From NCBI GenBank assembly GCA_046482825.1, contig JAWOEI010000050.1, positions 1 to 20,582 of the forward strand: 20,582 bases of DNA, written 5' to 3'. This DNA is from M55B167 sp046482825 (lineage in GTDB: Bacteria > Verrucomicrobiota > Kiritimatiellia > RFP12 > UBA1067). Shown here in pieces: positions 7,577 to 15,988 of this stretch. Made by a program: the position numbers and the translations under genes. The notes under the pieces are model-generated. The model searched no databases. It saw only the letters and a list, made by a program, of their open reading frames with translations, and was not told the DNA's origin. Each line of letters begins with the position of its first letter. Position 1 is the first letter of the stretch.

Positions 7577-9895
7577 ATGAAAAACAACACAGAACAACAA
7601 AGAATTGAAGAGCTCAGAAAAATCATCAGCCGGAATGACAGGCTTTATTATGTTGAGGCAAAGCCCGAAATCGGTGATGCTGATTATGATGCGCTTTACA
7701 GAGAACTGGAAGATCTGGAAAAAAAACATCCTGAGATGGCATCGGAGGATTCACCGACACAGCGCGTCGGCGGCGAACCTGCCAAAGAATTCAAACAGGT
7801 GCGACACAGCCCCCCCATGCAGAGTCTGGATAAAACACGTTCTCGTAATGAACTGATCGAATTTGACAGCTTCCTGCGCAGACAGCTGACCGGAGAGGTG
7901 TGGGATTATGTTGTCGAGCCGAAAGTTGATGGAGTCGCATTTTCCATAATTTACAAAGACGGAACACTCTCTCGGGTAGCCACGCGCGGAAACGGAAACA
8001 TAGGCGATGAAATCACCGCAAATGCAAAAACCATTCGTTCTATTCCTCTGAGTATAAAAGACGCTCCGCCTCTGCTGGAGGTGCGCGGTGAAGTTTACAT
8101 GACACGCGACGGTTTCGCCAGACTGAATCAGGGGTTGGAGGAATCGGGGAGGGACCCTTTCATGAATCCGCGCAATGCCGCGGCCGGGTCGCTCAAGCAG
8201 CTGGATCCACGGACTGTCGCGCAACGCCCTCTGGATGCGGTAATATATGCAGCCGGTTCTTTAAAAGGAGTGGGATTTTCCACTCACGGGGAAATGATAA
8301 AACAGTTCAGCCGATGGGGATTCAAAACTCCCCCCTGGCAGCGGCTCTGTGTTGACATGGATGCAGTACTGACCGCCATAGATGAACTGGAAGAACTGCG
8401 CCACAGCTTTCCTTTTGAAATTGACGGTGCGGTGATAAAAGTCAACCGTCGCGAATTATACCCCCGGCTGGGAGTCACCGCAAAATCGCCCCGATGGGCA
8501 AGAGCGTTTAAATATGAACCGGAACGCGCAGAAAGCCGTATAAACTCCATCACAGTGCAGGTGGGAAGAACCGGCGTGCTCACACCGGTGGCGGAGCTTG
8601 AACCGGTGCTGCTGGCAGGATCGGAAATCGCACGGGCCACATTGCACAATGCCGATGAGATCAGAAGAAAAGGCATTAGATGCGGCGACCATGTATGGGT
8701 AGTGAAAGCAGGAGATGTCATTCCCGCAGTTGAATCGGTGATCACAGAAAAACGGGACGGCTCGGAAAAAGAATTTGTTATGCCGCAGGAATGTCCTGAG
8801 TGCGGGGAACCGGTTGTGCAGCTGGAAGGCGAAATAGCCTACAGATGCATCAATCCTGTCTGTCCGGCGCAACGGACAGGACGTCTGCTGCATTTTGTCA
8901 GCCGGGACGCACTCAATATAAAGGCCATAGGGCAAAGGGTTGCGGAAGTTCTTATAAGTCAGGAAATCATCACGGATCCTCTCGACCTGTTTGACATCGA
9001 TCTCCACACGCTGAGTAATATAGATCTGAACAAAGGTGAAAATGGAGGCACGCGCATATTCGGTAAAAATGCGGAAAAAGTTATGCAGGCTCTCAAGGCA
9101 TCCCGAAAACTTCCTTTACAGCGCTGGCTCATTGCCGCAGGCATACCCCTGATAGGCAGGACAGCCGCGGGTTACATAGCAAAGACGCATCGGCGTTTCT
9201 CCGAAATTCCCGATTCACCTGTAATCGACAGGATTATCCGCCTGAACAGATGCTACGATGAAGCAAGTGCCGTAAACCCGCGTTCAACATCAAACCCGCC
9301 CGGGAACGAAAGAGAGAGAGAAGATCGGCAGAAGCGCTTTTTGAGACTGTGCGGAGAAATAGGCTATCTCGGGGACAGTCTGACAGAAACCGGCGCCGCA
9401 TTCAGAAAAGAGGGCACCGCCCTTCCAATTCACTATGTCACAACCATAAAAATCGAATCGGCAAAATCGCTGAAACGTTTTTTCAGCTCTGATTACGGCA
9501 GGAAATTTGCGCGCAGACTCGCGGAACTGGGAATTGATCCTGTTGCTGACAGATCAGCGGTATCTTCAAAAAGTGAACATCTCGCCGGAATCAATTTCGT
9601 ACTGACCGGCACACTTTCACGCAGCCGCAGCGAGATAGAGTCTGACATTGAGGACGCAGGCGGCAAGGTTCAGAAAAAAGTAACCGGAACCACGGATTAC
9701 CTGATTGCCGGGGAAAAGACAGGCGCCACAAAAATAAGCAAAGCGGAGAAACTGGGCACGAAGGTGATCAATGAAGCGGAACTAACAGCTATGCTTGCCG
9801 GAGAATCACAGTCCTCACCAGTTTCTGCGCCAGCAGGCGAATCCGCACCGCCCCGGCAGCAGAAACAGCCCTACCAGCAACAAGAACTGTTTTAA
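7577..9895 (+). CDS. ligA: NAD+-dependent DNA ligase
   Basis: This 772-residue enzyme seals nicks in replication and repair using NAD+ as AMP donor. Domain order is complete: Ia (1 to about 75, with YYVEAKPEIGDADYDALYREL), adenylation domain with nucleophile Lys116 in EPKVDG, the SFPFEIDGAVIKV stretch, OB fold (VQVGRTGVLTPVAELEPV), zinc finger Cys406/Cys409/Cys424/Cys429, helix-hairpin-helix region from about 440, and BRCT (about 666-740). It is about 100 residues longer than usual. The extra length is a charged insert in the HhH region (about 547-617) plus a Gln/Pro-rich tail (741-772) ending QQELF. No Shine-Dalgarno stands out before ATG 7577, but the N-terminal sequence fits the family. 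A terminator follows the stop. Confidence 0.97.
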   Translation: MKNNTEQQRIEELRKIISRNDRLYYVEAKPEIGDADYDALYRELEDLEKKHPEMASEDSPTQRVGGEPAKEFKQVRHSPPMQSLDKTRSRNELIEFDSFLRRQLTGEVWDYVVEPKVDGVAFSIIYKDGTLSRVATRGNGNIGDEITANAKTIRSIPLSIKDAPPLLEVRGEVYMTRDGFARLNQGLEESGRDPFMNPRNAAAGSLKQLDPRTVAQRPLDAVIYAAGSLKGVGFSTHGEMIKQFSRWGFKTPPWQRLCVDMDAVLTAIDELEELRHSFPFEIDGAVIKVNRRELYPRLGVTAKSPRWARAFKYEPERAESRINSITVQVGRTGVLTPVAELEPVLLAGSEIARATLHNADEIRRKGIRCGDHVWVVKAGDVIPAVESVITEKRDGSEKEFVMPQECPECGEPVVQLEGEIAYRCINPVCPAQRTGRLLHFVSRDALNIKAIGQRVAEVLISQEIITDPLDLFDIDLHTLSNIDLNKGENGGTRIFGKNAEKVMQALKASRKLPLQRWLIAAGIPLIGRTAAGYIAKTHRRFSEIPDSPVIDRIIRLNRCYDEASAVNPRSTSNPPGNEREREDRQKRFLRLCGEIGYLGDSLTETGAAFRKEGTALPIHYVTTIKIESAKSLKRFFSSDYGRKFARRLAELGIDPVADRSAVSSKSEHLAGINFVLTGTLSRSRSEIESDIEDAGGKVQKKVTGTTDYLIAGEKTGATKISKAEKLGTKVINEAELTAMLAGESQSSPVSAPAGESAPPRQQKQPYQQQELF

Positions 9896-9921
9896 ACTGC
9901 GGCATATAAAACGCAGTTTTT
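9894..9921 (+). terminator. Rho-independent terminator of ligA
   Basis: AAACTGCG (9894-9901) pairs with CGCAGTTT (9912-9919) across a 10-nt loop and runs into T5. It begins within the ligA stop codon. Confidence 0.7.
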
Positions 9922-9927
9922 AAGATC

Positions 9928-9951
9928 CTTGTTTTTTGCGACAGGACTTGA
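9928..9951 (+). repeat. Third copy of the CTTGTTTTTTGCG repeat core
   Basis: These 24 bases match 172-195 of the left 52-bp repeat at 23 positions, including the 19-nt core CTTGTTTTTTGCGACAGGA, in the same orientation. The outer CTCCTG arm is absent. It follows the ligA terminator within 10 nt. The core can still fold (TCC facing GGA around the T6 loop). Confidence 0.7.
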
Positions 9952-10031
9952 GAGAATGACGCTTCAGTAATTTAAAACCTGAATTACAGGTTGACTTAAC
10001 TGCATAAGGCACAGCAAGAAGGCTTGATATC

Positions 10032-11054
10032 ATGAAAATACTAGTTACCGGCGGTTCAGGATTTATCGGCAGTCACACATGCGTCGAACTGCTGAACTCA
10101 AATCACGAAATCACAGTTGTGGACAACCTTTGCAACAGTTCTGCGATGAGTCTGGAGGGAGTCAGGAAAATTACCGGCAGAGATCCTGAATTCCACAATA
10201 TTGACATTTGTGACAGAGAAGCGCTGAACAGCGTATTCGGAAAAAGCGGCCCGTTTGATGCTGTTATCCATTTTGCCGCACTCAAAGCGGTAGGCGAATC
10301 CACACGAATTCCTCTGAAATATTATCACAACAATATTACAGGAACCATCAACCTCTGCGAAGTTATGGCCGAACACAACTGCAGAAATCTTGTGTTCAGC
10401 TCATCCGCCACGGTTTACGGCGAACCTCAGTCCATGCCGATACGTGAAAATTTTCCTACTCCGGGAGCAACCAATCCTTACGGGTGGACAAAACTGATGA
10501 TGGAACAGGTTCTGCGTGATGTACACAGGTCCGATCCATCCTGGAATATTGTGATTCTGCGTTATTTCAATCCTATAGGAGCACATGAAAGCGGACTTAT
10601 AGGAGAAGACCCTGCTGGCATACCCAACAACCTGCTTCCGTTTGTGGCACAGGTTGCGGTCGGCCGCCGGGAATGTTTATCTGTTTTCGGTAACGATTAT
10701 CCCACTGTTGACGGTACAGGTGTACGCGACTACATTCATGTGGTAGATCTGGCAACAGGTCATCTGCGCGCCATTGAAAAGCTTAAAACTCAACCCGGCC
10801 ATGCCGTGTACAATCTGGGAACCGGGCAGGGATACAGCGTCCTTCAGGTTGTAAAAGCCTTTGAGAAAGCATCCGGTAAAGCTGTTCCTTATGTAATCAA
10901 ACCACGACGTCCAGGAGATATCGCAGAGTGCTGGGCGGATCCGTCAAAAGCCCTGACTGATTTAAACTGGAAAGCGGAACGCAATCTTGACAAAATGTGC
11001 GAAGATGCGTGGCGCTGGCAATCGCAGAACCCTGATGGTTTCCAACATGATTAA
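10032..11054 (+). CDS. galE: UDP-glucose 4-epimerase
   Basis: This 340-residue short-chain dehydrogenase-fold enzyme interconverts UDP-glucose and UDP-galactose with tightly bound NAD, supplying sugars for galactose catabolism or surface glycans. It has the Rossmann motif GGSGFIG (Gly7/Gly10/Gly13), Asp31 in the VVDNL stretch, HFAALKAVGES, SSSATVYG (123-130), and the catalytic Tyr150-x3-Lys154 (YGWTK). LRYFNPIGAHESGLIGEDP and VRDYIHVVDL are the GalE-specific substrate-binding blocks; length is standard. AAGAAGG lies about 10 nt before ATG 10032. It is preceded by a palindrome (AACCTG-AATTA-CAGGTT, 9976-9992). The uracil-DNA glycosylase follows after 57 nt. The family is certain; specificity for N-acetylated UDP-sugars cannot be excluded. 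Confidence 0.95.
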   Translation: MKILVTGGSGFIGSHTCVELLNSNHEITVVDNLCNSSAMSLEGVRKITGRDPEFHNIDICDREALNSVFGKSGPFDAVIHFAALKAVGESTRIPLKYYHNNITGTINLCEVMAEHNCRNLVFSSSATVYGEPQSMPIRENFPTPGATNPYGWTKLMMEQVLRDVHRSDPSWNIVILRYFNPIGAHESGLIGEDPAGIPNNLLPFVAQVAVGRRECLSVFGNDYPTVDGTGVRDYIHVVDLATGHLRAIEKLKTQPGHAVYNLGTGQGYSVLQVVKAFEKASGKAVPYVIKPRRPGDIAECWADPSKALTDLNWKAERNLDKMCEDAWRWQSQNPDGFQHD

Positions 11055-11111
11055 ACTCCTGACTGCACTGTTTCCGGAGAAACTTAATATACCCCCACCG
11101 AGTCTGATTGA

Positions 11112-11963
11112 ATGGATGATTTCAGCGACATAATCGATGATCTGATTGATCATATCCGCGTTCTCAAGGAACTGGGAATACGCACAGCGGAAATGGATCC
11201 TCAGATTGTAAGAGACCTTGAAAAGGTATATAAACCCCTCAAAAAACCGGGGCGTCCCAAAGTTCAGTGGCAGCGGAAAAAGGTTGAAGCGGCTCAAGGG
11301 GTTAAAAAGGCTGAAGGAGAAGCTTTATCGCGTACCTTTCTGCAGAACTCCAAACCGCTGACTCCTGCTGAAAGAACTGAAGCCATGCAGCGGCTACGCC
11401 TGCAGATAAGCGTCTGCTCTGCGTGCCGTCTGTGTGCAAACCGCAGGATTCCCGTGACGGGACAGGGCAATCTGAACTCTCCTGATGTGATGTTTACAGG
11501 AGCGGCTCCGAGCAGAGAGGACGCGGAGTCTGGAGAAGTCTTCAGCGGCAAGACAGGAGAACTGCTCACAAAAATGATCAACGCGATGGGATACAAGCGT
11601 GAGGATGTTTTTCTGACAAATACCTGCAAATGCCCCACCTCAAATCCCGACAGTCAACCCCCTGCAATGGACGAAATGAAAAAATGCAGCCGTTTCCTTG
11701 AAGAAGAGATCAAAATCATACGGCCAAAAACAATAGTTGTAATGGGGGAACATGCGAACAGAGGCCTCTTCCACAATCAGCGCAGCGCACTGCAGCCACA
11801 GGGAGTCTGGACTCAGTTTCACGGTATCCCGGTAATGCCCACCTTTCATCCCGCATATATTCTGCGATTCAGCAACGACGCTGAAGGGCAACAGAAAGAA
11901 TTAAAGCGCTCCGCATGGAACGCTCTGCAAGCTGTAATGCATATTCCGAAAAAAAATCAGTAG
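11112..11963 (+). CDS. Uracil-DNA glycosylase, family 4-like (Fe-S), atypical motif A
   Basis: This 283-residue protein has an extra N-terminal region (about 1-95: acidic helix, then a basic Lys/Arg-rich linker). The core is the Fe-S uracil-DNA glycosylase fold that removes uracil from DNA for base-excision repair. Candidate cluster ligands are Cys102, Cys105, Cys174 (NTCKC) and Cys192, with an extra Cys108. The C-terminal catalytic loop is HPAYILR (246-252). Motif A, normally GE(A/G)PG followed by ED and GxPFVG, reads GAAPSRED (130-137) then GEVFSG, so the usual glutamate is alanine and the second glycine is serine. It may therefore be an altered-specificity member. There is no clear Shine-Dalgarno before ATG 11112. 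It ends at a convergent hairpin. Confidence 0.85.
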   Translation: MDDFSDIIDDLIDHIRVLKELGIRTAEMDPQIVRDLEKVYKPLKKPGRPKVQWQRKKVEAAQGVKKAEGEALSRTFLQNSKPLTPAERTEAMQRLRLQISVCSACRLCANRRIPVTGQGNLNSPDVMFTGAAPSREDAESGEVFSGKTGELLTKMINAMGYKREDVFLTNTCKCPTSNPDSQPPAMDEMKKCSRFLEEEIKIIRPKTIVVMGEHANRGLFHNQRSALQPQGVWTQFHGIPVMPTFHPAYILRFSNDAEGQQKELKRSAWNALQAVMHIPKKNQ

Positions 11964-12004
11964 CAGGAGTCATCGTCAAATCATATCTGACGATGACACC
12001 TGCT
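11949..12004 (-). terminator. Strong convergent hairpin, terminator for the pgi-rubredoxin operon
   Basis: A 17-bp stem with one mismatch (11962-11978 with 11988-12004, including the perfect GTCATCGTCA/TGACGATGAC) closes a 9-nt loop. Read on the minus strand, T8 follows five bases later (A8 at 11949-11956 on the plus strand). It begins in the stop codon of the plus-strand glycosylase gene. On the plus strand there is no T-run, so intrinsic termination is best supported for the minus strand. Confidence 0.65.
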
Positions 12005-12026
12005 CCGACTGACGCTGCCAGCGGTT

Positions 12027-12185
12027 TCAGGCCGGTTCGAACTGATCTTTACCGACACCGCATTCCGGACATGTCCAGTCGTCAGGAACATCCGCCCACG
12101 CTGTACCCGGAGAAACGCCGTTGTCAGGATCACCCACTTCCGGATCATAGATATACCCGCATACTGTGCATACATATTTTTCCAT
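12027..12185 (-). CDS. Rubredoxin
   Basis: This 52-residue one-iron electron carrier has both iron-binding knuckles: CTVCGYIYDPEVGD near the start and DDWTCPECGVGKDQF near the end. The acidic linker GVSPGTAWADVP is also classic. ATG 12185 is chosen because AGGAG stands seven to eight bases upstream and the protein then has standard length; an upstream in-frame start would add 19 unrelated residues. It is the last gene of the minus-strand run beginning with pgi and including iorAB, and is followed by the terminator hairpin. Rubredoxins commonly serve oxygen or superoxide reduction in anaerobes. A link to IOR-derived electrons is inferred from context only. Confidence 0.95.
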   Translation of the reverse strand: MEKYVCTVCGYIYDPEVGDPDNGVSPGTAWADVPDDWTCPECGVGKDQFEPA

Positions 12186-12286
12186 TTTGCTGTCTCCTTT
12201 CCTGAGCATCCCGCTCTCGGATACTCTGACTTCTGTTTTCATTCCTGCTTCAAAATCTTCATACCGATGAAGCCTGCAGGAAAAAA

Positions 12287-12970
12287 TTATTTTCCGGGCA
12301 GCATTTCCGGCGGAAGAGTTATGGGAGGCAGAGGCTTTTCATCCTCAACAGCCCGGGATCTAAAAGCACACTCCCCTATCTCAAGCCCTTTTTCACGGAA
12401 AAGCATTTCAAAATCCGTCTGTTCATCCTCTTTCCGTACCATGGGGGGCTCCCTTTCAAAACGTCGGTCTTTTCCGAAATGATACAGAATACTCTCAAAA
12501 TACTGCATATGATCGGTGGCCACCTGCACGCAACCCCCAATTTCGAGAGTGTACCATAAAGTATTCAGAAAAAACTCAGAAAAAAGCCGGTTGCTGTAAT
12601 GTTTACGTTTAGGCCAGGGATCGGGGAAAAACACATAAACCGTACGTACTCCGTGCCTCGGTAGCAGATAGTGAAGTGTGTATAACGCTTCAAGATTAAC
12701 TAGGCGGATGTTATTCAGGCCCTTTTCGGAGGCGCGTCTGTCCAACGTACAAAGGCGGCCCATCATCCTTTCAATCGCAAGATAATTCACATGCGGACAT
12801 GCGGCTGCCCGTGATATAAGAAACCCGCCCGTCCCCGCCCCTATTTCAACTTCAAGAGGATATTTATCCGGGAACAAAGCGTCTATATCAAACGGTTTGC
12901 AAGGATCAGAAACCGGCACCAGCCGTTCTGGCAGTGTTTTTCTTCTTCTGCACCTGTATCTGCCGGGCAT
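12287..12970 (-). CDS. trmB: tRNA (guanine-N7-)-methyltransferase
   Basis: This 227-residue SAM-dependent enzyme forms m7G46 in the tRNA variable loop. It shows the SAM-binding loop EIGAGTGGF (42-50), the acidic residue after strand 2 (AIE, Glu67), and the TrmB signature FFPDPWPKRKH (114-124) followed by NRLF. The late TDFE motif corresponds to the family's conserved T-x-Y-E. Length is normal, with a proline-rich tail (PLPPITLPPEM). The start ATG lies 14 nt after the zinc-ribbon gene's stop with a weak purine stretch (ACGGAAAAC), and rubredoxin follows after about 100 nt. Its place among redox genes looks like operon packing rather than shared function. Confidence 0.95.
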   Translation of the reverse strand: MPGRYRCRRRKTLPERLVPVSDPCKPFDIDALFPDKYPLEVEIGAGTGGFLISRAAACPHVNYLAIERMMGRLCTLDRRASEKGLNNIRLVNLEALYTLHYLLPRHGVRTVYVFFPDPWPKRKHYSNRLFSEFFLNTLWYTLEIGGCVQVATDHMQYFESILYHFGKDRRFEREPPMVRKEDEQTDFEMLFREKGLEIGECAFRSRAVEDEKPLPPITLPPEMLPGK

Positions 12971-12984
12971 AATTCTGTTTTCCG

Positions 12985-13509
12985 TTAATGCTGTTCAGTA
13001 GGCCAGTCATGCCAGTCTGGATCACGCAGAGGCTCATGTAGTCTCCTCCACCAGCTCCGTAACTGCTGACAGCTTTCTTCCTCTGTCTCATCAAAGGGAT
13101 TCCCGGTTTCAAAAACATCGCCGAACATTTCGTCTATTTTATCGGGATCTTCGCCTGCGTCAATTCTGGCCATTGCTTCAAGCACATCGGACTTGAATTT
13201 AACTCCGCCAGCTTTAGCCATAGCCCGCAGAACGGAAACTGCTTCGCGGGGGTCGCCACCTTCATTTTCAAGCACCTGCATGCGATCACCCATTTCAGCA
13301 ACAACCTGATCCATACGGTCACAGGTATCATCATCATAATTCATACCAGCATCCTTTACGCCTTTGACAATATGGGAAAAGAACGAAACCTCTTTTTTCA
13401 GGTCACATCCGCAACGCGGGCATACAGGCACCTCTCCAGTTCTCACTTTCATCGACCGGAATGTAAAGATAATGTGACAGCGTTGACAATAAAATTCGTA
13501 GAGCGGCAT
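12985..13509 (-). CDS. FmdB-like zinc-ribbon protein with long helical C-terminus
   Basis: This is a 174-residue protein. The N-terminus MPLYEFYCQRC with a second CPRCG forms the FmdB-type regulatory-protein zinc ribbon (Cys8/Cys11 and Cys30/Cys33). Typical FmdB proteins stop at about 60-110 residues; here an acidic, mostly helical region continues to 174, with KFKSDVLEAMARIDAGEDPDK-type helices and a tryptophan-rich end (RSWWRRLHEPLRDPDWHDW). I start it at ATG 13509 because MPLYEF is the family's universal beginning; an in-frame start 27 nt upstream is possible. It sits 27 nt after iorB and 14 nt before trmB. Metal binding is likely; the biological role is unknown. Confidence 0.8.
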   Translation of the reverse strand: MPLYEFYCQRCHIIFTFRSMKVRTGEVPVCPRCGCDLKKEVSFFSHIVKGVKDAGMNYDDDTCDRMDQVVAEMGDRMQVLENEGGDPREAVSVLRAMAKAGGVKFKSDVLEAMARIDAGEDPDKIDEMFGDVFETGNPFDETEEESCQQLRSWWRRLHEPLRDPDWHDWPTEQH

Positions 13510-13536
13510 AAACATCCAGACTGAAAAAATCAACAA

Positions 13537-14115
13537 CTACATCGAAACAGCTCTTCCACGTTTAAACGCCTCTATATTCAAATCCAGAAACCGGGCCGGT
13601 ATCCTGTTGCGCATTGTGTGAAGCCATTGCTCCTCTTCGAAAGGGGTCATCTTTGAAAGAGCCCCTGCAATCACCATATTCATACATCGCTGATTGCCCA
13701 GATCCTCCGCAATACTTATGCCATCGAAAAAAACGGCATCGGGATATTCAAGTTCAAGACGTTTCCGCATATCCGGTATCCCCGGCTGCTGACCGCTGGA
13801 AACCGTAATGGGTATCAAATCCATATCATTGATCAGTGCTTTGCCTCGCGGAGCGAGCAGATGACGCCAACGAAGAGCCTCCATTGTTTCGAATGCAACC
13901 AGCAGATCACTGAAAGCATCATGAACAATGGGAGAGTTAACCTTGTCACCAAAACGCACCTGACTGATTACTGATCCGCCACGCTGAGCCATACCGTGAA
14001 TTTCGCTTTTCTTAACATCCAGACCTGCAGAAGCAGCTGTTTTTGCGAGGATATCACTTGTAAGCAAAATTCCCTGTCCACCTACACCGACCAAAGAGAC
14101 ATTAAATGTTTTCAT
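13537..14115 (-). CDS. iorB: Indolepyruvate:ferredoxin oxidoreductase, beta subunit
   Basis: This 192-residue gamma-type domain subunit partners IorA in converting aryl-pyruvates (from Trp, Phe, Tyr) plus CoA to aryl-acetyl-CoA with reduction of ferredoxin. Motifs: VGVGGQGILLTSDIL at the N-terminus, KKSEIHGMAQRGGSV and NMVIAGALS. ATG 14115 is supported by GGGAAG four bases upstream. An in-frame GTG at 14139 would overlap the iorA stop as GTGA and add eight residues, so coupling is possible. It lies directly behind iorA. Family assignment is firm; the exact 2-oxoacid is inferred. Confidence 0.92.
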   Translation of the reverse strand: MKTFNVSLVGVGGQGILLTSDILAKTAASAGLDVKKSEIHGMAQRGGSVISQVRFGDKVNSPIVHDAFSDLLVAFETMEALRWRHLLAPRGKALINDMDLIPITVSSGQQPGIPDMRKRLELEYPDAVFFDGISIAEDLGNQRCMNMVIAGALSKMTPFEEEQWLHTMRNRIPARFLDLNIEAFKRGRAVSM

Positions 14116-14135
14116 AATTCTTCCCGCCCCGTTAT

Positions 14136-15908
14136 TCACTTTTCAGAGATTGCATCAAACCGGCACACCTGACTGCAAAGGCCGCAGCCCGAACACTGGA
14201 CAGGATCGATAGATGCTTTAAAAGGTTTTCCGTCCGCTGCAGGCTCACCCCGGATAATTGCCGGACATCCCAGTTTAAAACAAGCTCCACAGGCTCTGCA
14301 CTTGTCACTGTCAACCTCATAAGTTCCGGCATGCATCAATCCGGCATTGATACGGCAGGGCCCTTTGACAACAACAACAGAAGCCTCATCGGAATCCAGC
14401 TCTCTGCTGAGAACTTCTTCCAGTCTTTCAAGATCAAAAGCATCCACGCTTTCAACGTGCTTATAACCCATAGCCCGAGCCACTTCAGCTATATCGGTTG
14501 CGGGAGCTTCTTCTCCGGAAAGAGTTCTGCCGGAACCGGGATTGTCCTGATGACCGGTCATACCGGTTATACGGTTGTCAAGAACAACAGTTGTAACAGA
14601 TCCTTTGTTATAAAGTACGTCCTGTATGCCTGTGTAGCCGGAGTGGAAAAAAGTTGAATCGCCGATTACAGCGCAGAGTCGTCCACCGTATCCCGCCTTT
14701 TCCATACCGAAAGCATTTCCGATACTCGCCCCCATACATACAGTTGAATCCACCGCGCTCAAGGGTGGAAAAGCCCCCAGAGTGTAACAACCGATATCAC
14801 CGGTTACAGTGGCTCCCAGTTTTGAAAGTACGTAAAACACTCCGCGATGCGAACAACCGGAGCAGAGTACGGGAGGACGCGAGGGCAGACCTTCATCCGC
14901 CCGATGCGCAACAGGAGCTTCGACATCTCCCAAAATCTCTTCACGCAACACCATCAGGCGTCCCGGATTCAGTTCCATCATATTCAGCTCTGTTTCATAC
15001 TTCACAGTTTCAATACCCATTGCCCTGACCTGTTCATCCATGAAAGGATCGAGCTCCTCAATCACAATGATTTTTTCAACACTGTCAGCAAATTTACGAA
15101 CAAGCCCGGCCGGAAAGGGATTGGACAGCCCGAGCTTGAGGATAGAACAGTCACCGAAAACATCCTTCGCATATTCATATGCAACACCCGCTGTAATAAT
15201 TCCGAGTTTATTATCAGCTCTCTCTATGCGGTTTGCCTCTGTATTTTCCGCGTATTTACACAGTTCCTCCGTTCGGACCTGGACTTTATATCGCATTGAC
15301 CGGGCAAAGACCGGTGCCGAGACATTCCTTGATATATCCTTTTTATAAGGCTGCACCACCTGTTCCCCCGGACCGAAATCATCCCCCGGATCTACAACGG
15401 TGGAAGTATGTGATGTGCGGGTTGTCAAACGCAGAATACACGGAACCTGATATTTTTCAGAGACATCGTAGGCCTCCAACACCATATCAAAAGCTTCCTG
15501 GGAATCAGAAGGTTCAAAAAGCGGCACGCGGGCAAACTTTGCCAGATTGCGCGAATCCTGTTCGTTCTGCGAACTATGAATGCCCGGATCATCGGCAACC
15601 GCGATTACAAGACCGCCATAAGCACCGATACAAGCGTATGTCATAAGAGGATCCATCGCCACATTGAGGCCGACATGCTTCATGGCGCAAAGAGAACGGG
15701 CACCGGCCATTGATCCGCCAATGGCTATTTCCAGTGCGACTTTCTCATTACAGGACCATTCGGCATTGATTCTGTCTGAAAAACGGGCCAGAGTCTCAAA
15801 TATCTCCGTGCTGGGGGTTCCCGGGTAAGCTGCAGCAACCTTGCATCCGGCTTTGAAGGCGGCATATGCAACTGCCTCATTGGCAGACAAAAGCATTTTA
15901 TCACTCAT
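14136..15908 (-). CDS. iorA: Indolepyruvate:ferredoxin oxidoreductase, alpha subunit
   Basis: This 590-residue fusion of the alpha-, beta- and ferredoxin-type domains is characteristic of IOR. The N-terminal half has YPGTPSTEI and MKHVGLNVAMDP; the thiamine-diphosphate domain has CSGCSHRGVFYVL, then GDIGCYTLG and GDSTFFHSG through LDN. Two C-terminal clusters are visible: Cys537/540/543/548 (CxxCxxCxxxxC, the wider spacing IorA is known for) and Cys572/575/578/582 (CxxCxxCxxxC). Length matches the family. GGAG lies about nine bases before the ATG. It is 80 nt after pgi, with a hairpin between. The product would ferment aromatic amino acids or run in reverse for their synthesis. Confidence 0.95.
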   Translation of the reverse strand: MSDKMLLSANEAVAYAAFKAGCKVAAAYPGTPSTEIFETLARFSDRINAEWSCNEKVALEIAIGGSMAGARSLCAMKHVGLNVAMDPLMTYACIGAYGGLVIAVADDPGIHSSQNEQDSRNLAKFARVPLFEPSDSQEAFDMVLEAYDVSEKYQVPCILRLTTRTSHTSTVVDPGDDFGPGEQVVQPYKKDISRNVSAPVFARSMRYKVQVRTEELCKYAENTEANRIERADNKLGIITAGVAYEYAKDVFGDCSILKLGLSNPFPAGLVRKFADSVEKIIVIEELDPFMDEQVRAMGIETVKYETELNMMELNPGRLMVLREEILGDVEAPVAHRADEGLPSRPPVLCSGCSHRGVFYVLSKLGATVTGDIGCYTLGAFPPLSAVDSTVCMGASIGNAFGMEKAGYGGRLCAVIGDSTFFHSGYTGIQDVLYNKGSVTTVVLDNRITGMTGHQDNPGSGRTLSGEEAPATDIAEVARAMGYKHVESVDAFDLERLEEVLSRELDSDEASVVVVKGPCRINAGLMHAGTYEVDSDKCRACGACFKLGCPAIIRGEPAADGKPFKASIDPVQCSGCGLCSQVCRFDAISEK

Positions 15909-15929
15909 GTTGATTCTCCGACCCTCATG

Positions 15930-15952
15930 CTCCGCTGCAAATGAAAGCGGAG
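15930..15952 (-). promoter_or_regulatory. Hairpin in the pgi-iorA gap
   Basis: CTCCGCT (15930-15936) pairs perfectly with AGCGGAG (15946-15952) around a 9-nt loop in the 80-nt gap. No T-run follows on the minus strand, so it is not a classical terminator. It could stabilise or process the transcript between pgi and iorA. Confidence 0.4.
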
Positions 15953-15988
15953 GAGGATCAAACTCTTTTTATGTTCACTGGTCTGCAA

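Noticed and set aside
9991..9996. TTGACT as a -35 box for galE
   Set aside because: No acceptable -10 hexamer occurs 16-18 nt downstream.
12257..12272. CTTCAT-ACCG-ATGAAG hairpin after trmB as a terminator
   Set aside because: It is a perfect but short 6-bp stem with only ATTTTG following on the minus strand, and rubredoxin appears to be in the same operon. The evidence is too weak to list.
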